Assembly: GCA_050299175.1 (NCBI GenBank)
Contig: JBNKVM010000082.1
Coordinates: 1-64,000, forward strand
Direction of reading: 5' to 3'
Source of the DNA: JAPHTQ01 sp050299175
GTDB lineage: Bacteria; Pseudomonadota; Gammaproteobacteria; Thiohalomonadales; Thiohalomonadaceae
Length of the DNA: 64,000 bases
The position numbers and the translations under genes are program-made. Shown here in pieces: positions 53,529 through 61,300 of the stretch. The first letter of the stretch is position 1; the number at the start of each line of letters is the position of its first letter. The notes under the pieces were generated by a model. The model had not been told where the DNA came from. It saw only the letters and a program-made list of their open reading frames with translations, and ran no database searches.

Positions 53529-53564
53529 AAAGCCTGCTGTATGTATTTACAGCAGGCTTTTTTA
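53529..53564. terminator. Bidirectional terminator after the lipoprotein gene
   Basis: GCCTGCTGT and ACAGCAGGC form a stem of at least 9 bp around a 6-8 nt loop, with A and T runs on the two sides. It serves the lipoprotein gene and, on the minus strand, the MazG-like gene. Confidence 0.9.
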
Positions 53565-53909
53565 TTACTCTAAATTTTTGAATTCAGATACGCGAATCCG
53601 CCCATTTATCATCTTCGATTCGCGCTGCATGATTTTATCCATCTTCTTCCAGAAGGCTTCTTTCAGATCGAAATCGGCGGAGATGGCAGTGCCGATAAGC
53701 AGGATAAACAGGTCGGCAACCTCTTCGGCTAGTTGCTCTTTCCCTTTGCCCTTGGTGATCGCAGCACCGATCTCCCCCAACTCCTCGGCCATTAGCGCCA
53801 TACGGTAGGTCAGATCTTCACCACCAGTGTGTTTGAAATCGTGCTTGTCGTGAAAGGTTTGCACCGCATCGAGCATCGCCTGGTAGGAGTCGGGGTTGCG
53901 CTTGGACAA
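53565..53909 (-). CDS. MazG-like nucleotide pyrophosphohydrolase
   Basis: 114 residues. The EELGE ... EEVAD pattern (MAEELGEIGAAITKG, LAEEVADLFILLIG) is the MazG/all-alpha NTP-PPase metal site. The start is taken as TTG at 53909, with AAGGA 8 nt upstream at the end of glyS; the longer ORF would overlap glyS by 92 nt. Probably degrades non-canonical NTPs; substrate unknown. Last gene of the glyQ-glyS operon. Confidence 0.8.
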   Translation of the reverse strand: MSKRNPDSYQAMLDAVQTFHDKHDFKHTGGEDLTYRMALMAEELGEIGAAITKGKGKEQLAEEVADLFILLIGTAISADFDLKEAFWKKMDKIMQRESKMINGRIRVSEFKNLE

Positions 53910-53913
53910 TCGC

Positions 53914-55989
53914 TTATCCTTGTAACTGTGACAGGTCGGCGACTTCCAGGAACAGGCCGCGCAGTTGTCCGAGGAGTGCCAGGCGATTAGCACGGATCGA
54001 AGCATCTTCCGCCATAACCATCACTTGATCGAAGAAGTTGTCTACCACTTCACGCAATCCAGCCAGCTGTTTGAGTGCCGCTTCGTAGTCACGTTTGGCA
54101 AAAAGCGGGGCGACCTTCTTGGCCATGGCCTCGACTTCTTTGTGCAGCGCCTTTTCTGCGGCCTCCTGCAGGAGTTTGCCGTCGACCTTTGCCGGAATCG
54201 CCTCTTCGGTCTTCTTCAGGATATTGCCGATGCGCTTGTTGGCGGCAGCCAGGGATTCTGCTTCAGCCAGTTGGCGGAAAGCGGTAACGGCCTTGAGTCG
54301 GGAATCGAAGTCCAGGGGACGGCTCGGGCGCTGGGCCAGTACCGCCTCGAAGGTATCGGGGGCAATCCCCTGCTCCTGGTAGTAGGCCTTAAGACGGCCC
54401 ATCATGAAGTCAAATACCTGGATTGTGACGCTATCGTTATCGAACAGGTGCTTATTGGCTTCAGTGGCCTGGTTGAGTGTCTCAAGCAGATCGAGGTCCA
54501 GGTTTTGCTCAATGATAATGCGTAGCGCACCCAGTGCGGCGCGACGAAGGGCGAAGGGGTCTTTGTCACCACTGGGCACCTGACCGATACCGAAGATACC
54601 GATCAGGGTGTCCAGCTTGTCGGCAATGGCGACGGCCTGACCGGTTTTGCTGGTGGGCAGGGCATCACCGGCAAAGCGTGGCATGTACTGTTCGTCGAGG
54701 GAAGCGGCTACTTCGGCGTGTTCGCCGTCGTTTTCAGCGTAGTAACGGCCCATGATCCCCTGCAGGTCTGGGAACTCCCCTACCATCTCACTCATCAGGT
54801 CGCACTTGGCCAGGGTGGCGGCACGCTGTGCCAGCTTGGCATCGCCGCCGATATCGGTGGCGATCTTCGCTGCCAAAGCAGCAACACGCTGCGATTTGTC
54901 GTAAACCGTACCGAGCTTTTGTTGAAACACCACGGTTTTGAGGCTTTCACCGAAGGCCTCAAGCTTCTGCTTGCGATCCTGATTCCAGAAGAAATCGGCG
55001 TCGGTGAGGCGTGGGCGGATCACCCGCTCGTTACCTTCACGTACGTATTCCGGGTGACGGCTGTCGATGTTGCTCAGGGTGATGAAGTTGGGCATCAGTT
55101 TTCCTGCACCATCGACCATATGGAAATATTTCTGGTGGCCCTTCATCGCGGAGATCAGACATTCTGGCGGCACATCGAGGAAACGTTCTTCGAAGCTGCC
55201 GACGATCGGATAAGGCCATTCGACCAGGCCGGTGACTTCATCAAGCAGATCCTCGTCGATCACCGTATTGCCCCCAGCTGCTTTGGCGGCGTCGATAACC
55301 TGTGTGCGGATTAACTCCCGGCGCTCGGCGAAATTTGCCAGTACCTTGCCGGTTTCCCTGAGAGTGGCGGCATAGGCGGCGGGTTCACTGAGACAGATCG
55401 GGTCCGGGTAGTGGAAACGATGACCCCAGGTATCGCGGCCGGAGCGAACGCTGAGAATTTCGGTGTCGATGATTTCATCACCGAACAGCAGCACCACCCA
55501 GTGAACCGGACGGACGAATTCGGAATCAAGGTTCCCCCAGCGCATCCGCTTGGGGATCGGCAGCTTGTTCAGGGAGTCGTTGAGGATCGTCGGAATCAAC
55601 TCGGCAGTGGCCAGACCCTTTTGGTTGCTGCGGAAGACCAGCCAGTCGCCCTTATCGGTCTGGATGGTTTGCAGTTGATCCGGGGTCACGCCACAGGAGC
55701 GGGCAAAGCCTTCGGTCGCCTTGGTCGGGTTGCCGTTGCCATCGAAGGCGGCAGCGACCGCCGGGCCACGACGCTCGACTGCTTTATCGGCCTGGGCAGT
55801 GTCGAGCCCTTTAACCAGCACGGCCAGGCGGCGCGGGGTGGCGAAGGATTCCATCGCGGTGAAATCGAGTTCGGCCTTTTTCAGCCCCTCTTCGATACCG
55901 GCGGTAAAGGCATTGGAGAGCTTCAATAATGCCTTGGGTGGCAGCTCTTCGGTGCCGATCTCGATAAGGAGGTCGCGTTTGTCACTCAT
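53914..55989 (-). CDS. glyS: Glycyl-tRNA synthetase beta subunit
   Basis: 691 residues. LLIEIGTEELPPKALLKLSN opens the family N terminus; MRWGNLDSEFVRPVHW is the conserved middle block; PFALRRAALGALRII and the anticodon-binding C terminus follow. It pairs with GlyQ to charge tRNA-Gly. One nucleotide separates it from the glyQ stop. Confidence 0.97.
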   Translation of the reverse strand: MSDKRDLLIEIGTEELPPKALLKLSNAFTAGIEEGLKKAELDFTAMESFATPRRLAVLVKGLDTAQADKAVERRGPAVAAAFDGNGNPTKATEGFARSCGVTPDQLQTIQTDKGDWLVFRSNQKGLATAELIPTILNDSLNKLPIPKRMRWGNLDSEFVRPVHWVVLLFGDEIIDTEILSVRSGRDTWGHRFHYPDPICLSEPAAYAATLRETGKVLANFAERRELIRTQVIDAAKAAGGNTVIDEDLLDEVTGLVEWPYPIVGSFEERFLDVPPECLISAMKGHQKYFHMVDGAGKLMPNFITLSNIDSRHPEYVREGNERVIRPRLTDADFFWNQDRKQKLEAFGESLKTVVFQQKLGTVYDKSQRVAALAAKIATDIGGDAKLAQRAATLAKCDLMSEMVGEFPDLQGIMGRYYAENDGEHAEVAASLDEQYMPRFAGDALPTSKTGQAVAIADKLDTLIGIFGIGQVPSGDKDPFALRRAALGALRIIIEQNLDLDLLETLNQATEANKHLFDNDSVTIQVFDFMMGRLKAYYQEQGIAPDTFEAVLAQRPSRPLDFDSRLKAVTAFRQLAEAESLAAANKRIGNILKKTEEAIPAKVDGKLLQEAAEKALHKEVEAMAKKVAPLFAKRDYEAALKQLAGLREVVDNFFDQVMVMAEDASIRANRLALLGQLRGLFLEVADLSQLQG

Positions 55990-55990
55990 C

Positions 55991-56899
55991 TTATTCGCCC
56001 TCCTTTTTCAGCATGGGGAAGCCAAGCGCCTCGCGGGCGTCGTAATAGGCCTGGGCCACGGCGCGGGCCAGGGCGCGCACGCGCAGAATGTAGCGTTGAC
56101 GTTCGGTTACCGAAATGGCGTGGCGGGCGTCCAGTAGATTAAAGGTGTGGGATGCCTTGAGTACCTGTTCATAGGCGGGCAGCGGCAGCCCGGCTTCGAT
56201 CAATTGCTGGCTCTGCTTCTCACACTGGTCGAACAGGGTGAAGTGAAAGTCGACATCGGCGTGTTCGAAGTTATAGGTGGACTGCTCCACCTCATTCTGA
56301 TGATAGACATCACCATAGCTGATCGGGCCGTCGGGGCCGTTGGTCCAGATCAAATCGAAGACACTTTCGACCCCCTGCAGGTACATGGCGATACGCTCCA
56401 GACCATAGGTGATCTCACCGGTGACCGGTTTGCAGTCGAGGCCGCCGACCTGTTGGAAGTAGGTGAACTGGGTGACTTCCATACCGTTGAGCCACACCTC
56501 CCAGCCAAGACCCCAGGCACCAAGGGTCGGTGATTCCCAGTTATCCTCGACAAAACGAATATCGTGTTCCAGCGGATCGATGCCGAGCATCTTCAATGAA
56601 CCGAGGTAGAGCTCCTGAATATCGAGCGGTGATGGTTTGAGGATCACCTGAAACTGGTAGTAGTGCTGCAGGCGATTGGGATTTTCGCCGTAGCGACCGT
56701 CGGTGGGGCGACGCGAGGGCTGCACATAGGCGGTGCTCCACGGTTCCGGGCCGATGGCGCGCAGGAAGGTAGCAGGATGGAAGGTGCCTGCACCGACCTC
56801 CATATCGAGAGGTTGCAGGATCACACAGCCCTGTTCCGCCCAGTATTGTTGCAGCGCGAAGATCAGGCCCTGAAAAGTGGAGACGTCTACCGGTTTCAT
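55991..56899 (-). CDS. glyQ: Glycyl-tRNA synthetase alpha subunit
   Basis: 302 residues. TFQGLIFALQQYWAEQGCVI, YVQPSRRPTDGRYGENPNRL and TYGLERIAMYLQ are signature blocks of the catalytic alpha subunit. First gene of the glyQ-glyS-MazG operon, divergent from the ATP-pyrophosphatase gene. The (alpha-beta)2 type is the bacterial form. Confidence 0.97.
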   Translation of the reverse strand: MKPVDVSTFQGLIFALQQYWAEQGCVILQPLDMEVGAGTFHPATFLRAIGPEPWSTAYVQPSRRPTDGRYGENPNRLQHYYQFQVILKPSPLDIQELYLGSLKMLGIDPLEHDIRFVEDNWESPTLGAWGLGWEVWLNGMEVTQFTYFQQVGGLDCKPVTGEITYGLERIAMYLQGVESVFDLIWTNGPDGPISYGDVYHQNEVEQSTYNFEHADVDFHFTLFDQCEKQSQQLIEAGLPLPAYEQVLKASHTFNLLDARHAISVTERQRYILRVRALARAVAQAYYDAREALGFPMLKKEGE

Positions 56900-57041
56900 C
56901 GGTGCTCTTCTATCAATTTGATCAAAGCGTGGGATTATAACGTGCGGGGCGCGCCCGATAACAGGGTTTTGCCGGATACCTGCATCGGAATCCGCTTTAG
57001 GGTAAAATTGCAGACCGTTTTTTCGTACCTACGATTCCCAT

Positions 57042-58085
57042 ATGACTCAACCAAGAAAAGCCGTGGCGCTGGTTTCCGGCGGTCTCGATTCGATGCTTGC
57101 CGTGAAAGTGATGCAGGAACAGGGCATCCACGTGGAAGGGATTAACTTTTTTACCGGCTTCTGCGTCGAAGGCCATACCCATGCCATCCGCAAGAAGGAT
57201 CAGGCCAAACCGAAGCGCAACAATGCGCTGTGGGTGGCAGAGCAGTTGGGGATTAAACTGCACATCATCGACATTGTCGATGAGTACAAGGATGTGCTGC
57301 TCAATCCGAAGCACGGCTACGGCGCCAACATGAACCCCTGCCTCGACTGCAAGATCTTCATGGTGCACAAGGCGCTGGAGTGGGCGGAGAAGAAGGGCTT
57401 CGATTTCATCGTTACCGGTGAGGTGATCGGCCAGCGGCCGATGTCACAGCGTAAGGATACGATGCCGGTAGTGGCGCGCGAGTCGGGTGCTATGGATCGT
57501 CTGTTGCGACCACTCTGTGCGAAGAACCTGCCGCCGACATTGCCGGAACGTGAAGGCTGGGTGGATCGGGAGAAGTTGTACGATTTCTCGGGCCGAAATC
57601 GCAAACCGCAAATGGCACTGGCGCAGCAGTTTGGATTTGAAGAGTGGGCAACGCCGGCTGGCGGCTGTTGCTTCCTCACCGACGAAGCCTATTCACGCAA
57701 GCTGGTCGACCTGTGGCAGGGGCGCGGTAACCGCGAGTACACCATGGACGATATTATGCTGCTCAAGGTGGGCCGCCATATACGTCCGGCAGAGAACTAT
57801 AAGATCATCGTCAGCCGCGAGGAGGGGGAGAACAATTTCCTTAGCGGTTACAAAAAAATCTATACCCATCTGTTTGCTACTTCGCACACGGGACCGCTGG
57901 CGCTGATCGATGGCGAGCCTACGGATGCGGATCTGGAGCAGGCGGCACGGATAGTTGCCCGTTACGGTAAAGGTCGAACCGCCGAACTGGTAACGGTGGA
58001 GATCCATTTCCCGGGCGGTGAAACCCGGGAATTGCAGGTTGAGCCGATGCCACCGCAAGCAGTGAAAGAAGAGTGGATGATTTAA
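57042..58085 (+). CDS. ThiI/MnmA-like ATP-pyrophosphatase, probable tRNA sulfur-modification enzyme
   Basis: 347 residues. The PP-loop SGGLDS is at 12-17; NPCLDCKIFM and TPAGGCCFLTDE give Cys residues in the places seen in tRNA thiolases. The C-terminal quarter (about 240-340) resembles the NFACT-R-like RNA-binding domain of a group often annotated as MnmA-like methyltransferase. The substrate tRNA and sulfur donor are unknown. Transcribed away from glyQ. Confidence 0.75.
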   Translation: MTQPRKAVALVSGGLDSMLAVKVMQEQGIHVEGINFFTGFCVEGHTHAIRKKDQAKPKRNNALWVAEQLGIKLHIIDIVDEYKDVLLNPKHGYGANMNPCLDCKIFMVHKALEWAEKKGFDFIVTGEVIGQRPMSQRKDTMPVVARESGAMDRLLRPLCAKNLPPTLPEREGWVDREKLYDFSGRNRKPQMALAQQFGFEEWATPAGGCCFLTDEAYSRKLVDLWQGRGNREYTMDDIMLLKVGRHIRPAENYKIIVSREEGENNFLSGYKKIYTHLFATSHTGPLALIDGEPTDADLEQAARIVARYGKGRTAELVTVEIHFPGGETRELQVEPMPPQAVKEEWMI

Positions 58086-58191
58086 AAAACGGGGCATTAT
58101 TGTTTCGAACATAGCTTTTTTCTTTATTTTCAATTGGATAATTGAGTGTAAGGTTATCCAAATTTAATTTTCATAGAGTAGTTCTGAGTTA

Positions 58192-58216
58192 TCTGACAGA
58201 TGATCGATTTGTCAGA
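58192..58216. promoter_or_regulatory. Inverted repeat upstream of the giant surface-protein gene
   Basis: TCTGACA and TGTCAGA form a perfect 7-bp inverted repeat with an 11-nt spacer in the 253-bp region upstream of the start at 58339; CTGTCA recurs 11 bp downstream. A regulator-binding site is possible; no protein can be named. Confidence 0.35.
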
Positions 58217-58338
58217 AAGCGTCGTCTGTCAAGTCAAATTCAGTAATTTTTGACCGATATAGTGGGTTGCACCGCACAGTTTTGCCTCTGCATAATGCCT
58301 GTATGACATAAAAAAATGCCATGTAAAGGAGTACACGC

Positions 58339-61300
58339 GTGTCTCTGTCCGAGTTTTTTCGTCCTCTCTCCGCCCTTGCACTATCATTTCTCCTGATTTT
58401 TACCGCCGAGGCGGCCACTACATTTAATACTGACTATGCTGGCGCACTATGGGTGGCGGAATCGGATGGTATTCTTAAACTGGCGACCGCCGACGGCGAG
58501 GTGCTGTTTGAGATCGGTGATGTGGAGGATGTACAGCAGCTGGCCCTGGATGAAAACCACGGCGTGCTGTGGGCCTACGGCAAAGACCAACTCACCGCCT
58601 TTGCCTTCGACGGCAGCGTCAGCGGCCGTTATGACCTGAGCTGCAAAGCGAAAAGGAAACCGCGCTACCCGGAACGCGACGACTTTCACCACCGCGAGCG
58701 AGACAACGACCGACGACACTGCGAAGCAACAAAAAACCAAACCGCCGCCATGGCAGTCGATCCCAACGATGGCTCCGTCTGGTTGGCACGCGATCGCCTT
58801 TTACAACACTACGCCAGTGATGGTGTCCTGCAGGCCGAATTAACGGCAAGCCAACACATCGTGGCACTGGCTCTGTCGCCGCTCACCTCCCAGGTCTGGC
58901 TCGTAAGCGACAAGCGACTCTACCGTGTCGACGATCAGGGCACGGACCTCGAATTACACAAATTGTTGAAAGAGAGAAAACCGATCCAGGCCATCGCTTA
59001 CGACGATTACCTGCAGGAGCTGTGGTTGGCGACCGAAAAAGCCCTCATCCGTATCGATGAAAACGGCAACGAGCAATTCCGCCAGCGCTTCAAACACATC
59101 GAGCGTATGGTGCCCGATCACCGGGGTGCTCTCTGGGCCGTCAACCACCACGGCATTATCAAACTCGATGGCACGGGACTTTTACTGCTGGAAACCGATC
59201 CCTTCCGTGGCTCACACCATGGTGGCAACATCACTTCATTGGTTGCCGATAACGCCGACGGCAGCGCTTGGTTGGCCAATCGAAAACAATTGATTCATCT
59301 CGATTCTGACGGACAGGTTTTGCACGATATTGGCGGCAGAGACGAGCACTACAGACATCACAAAAGTGAAATCCGCGCCCTGGCGATTTACCACGATACT
59401 GTGGTGCCCACCCTCAGCATCACCCTACCGCTGGATGGCAGCTACCTCAACACCCACACACCACTCATCAAGATCAATTACAGCGATAATGGTATGGGTG
59501 TTGATGGCGACACTTTACAACTGTTTATAAATGATGCTGAAACAACAGCTAGCTGCGATACTACTGATAGCACTGCTCAGTGCACATTGGCCAGCCCGTT
59601 ACAAGGAGGTGGCACAGTCCTCGCAGCGCAGGTCGAGGATTATGCTGGTAATGTTTCAGAGAAGGCAGAAATCACCTTCACAATTGATGCTGTTGATACT
59701 CTTCCGCCTGAGATCACCATTACCAATCCAGAGAATGGTTTCCTTACCAACCAGCCTTCACTCACTATTACAGGTTCAATCAACGAAGCGGCTACGGTTA
59801 CTATCAATGGAACTCCATTGATACTGAATGCGCAAAATCAGTTCAGTTTCAATACAGAGCTGACTGAAGGCAGCAACAGCTTTACTGTTACGGCTACTGA
59901 CCCGGCAGGCAACAGTTCAACCTATACCCTCACTGGAACTCTAGATACTGTCGCCCCCGAACCTTTGAACGCCAATTCGATAACAGTGTCTATTGAGGCG
60001 GGCAGTGCAATTCTCACCGGTGCAGCAGGTAGCGCAGAACCGGGCAACTGGATCACCATCACTAATGTCTCCACAGGAGCCTCGGTTACTGTCCAGGTAG
60101 CCGCGGATGGTAGTTTTACTGCACAAATTACCGTTACTCCTGGAGATAATCTGCTGCTCTCGGTGAGTGACAGTGCCGGCAACACTGCAGCTACAGATAT
60201 AACAATTCCTACTACTGGTGACACTCTTCCGCCAGAGATTAATGTCATCAGCCCGGCAAACGGATTCGTTACCAACCAGCCACAAATGACCATCAGTGGC
60301 TCGGTGAGTGAAATCGCCACACTCACAGTCAATGGTGTGAGTCTGCCCCTGGATGCGCAAAACCAGTTCAGCCATAGCACCACGCTTACCGAAGGTAGCA
60401 ACAGCTTTACCATTGTTGCTACCGATCCGGCAGGCAATAGCTCAACCTATACCCTTACCAGTACCCTGGATACCGCTGCCCCGCAATCGGCAAACAGTGG
60501 TTTGATCGATGTGGTCGTCACGGCAGGTACCGCAACGATCACAGGAGGCGCAGGAAGTGTCGAAGCAAATGCTTCGGTAGTGATCACCAATTCTACCTCT
60601 GGTGCATCAGTAACCATCCAGGCGGCAGCGGACGGCAGTTTCACTGCACAACTGGCTGTTACCTCTGGCGACAACTTGCTTATTACCGTGCGTGACGCTG
60701 CGGGTAATGTATCACAGGCGATCACTATCACCGTCGATACTGTCCCGCCAGTAATCAACGTTAGCAGTCCAGTAAACGGTTTCCTCACTAATCAGCCACA
60801 AATGACTATCAGTGGCTCAGTCAGCGAAACGGCCACGGTCACTATTAATAATGCGGCAGTGATCCTGGATGCACAAAATCAATTTAGTCACAGTGCGACT
60901 CTGGCCGAAGGTAGTAACAGTTTTACAGTTGTCGCCACAGATCTGGCAGGCAACAGCGCAACGACTACCCTCACAGGCACCCTGGATACCGTTGCTCCGC
61001 AATCGGCAAACAGCGGTTTGATTAATGTGTCCGTCACAGCAGGCACCGCAACAGTGAGCGGTGGCGCTGGTAGTGTTGAAGCAGGCGCTTCGATAGTGAT
61101 CACCAATTCGAATTCTGGTGCGTCGGTGATTGTCCAGGCAGCTGGGGATGGCAGTTTCACTGCGCAACTGGCTGCTGCTTCTGGCAATAATCTGCTCATT
61201 ACTGTGCGTGACACTGCGGGCAATGTGTCACCATCGCTCACTCTCGTCATCGACACCACCCCGCCGGTTCTCAGTGTTAGTAATCCAGCAGACGGTTTCC

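Noticed and set aside
57127..57142. A third parS-like sequence (ATCCACGTGGAA)
   Set aside because: Only the inner part matches; outer bases differ and it lies in an ordinary coding stretch far from the other sites.
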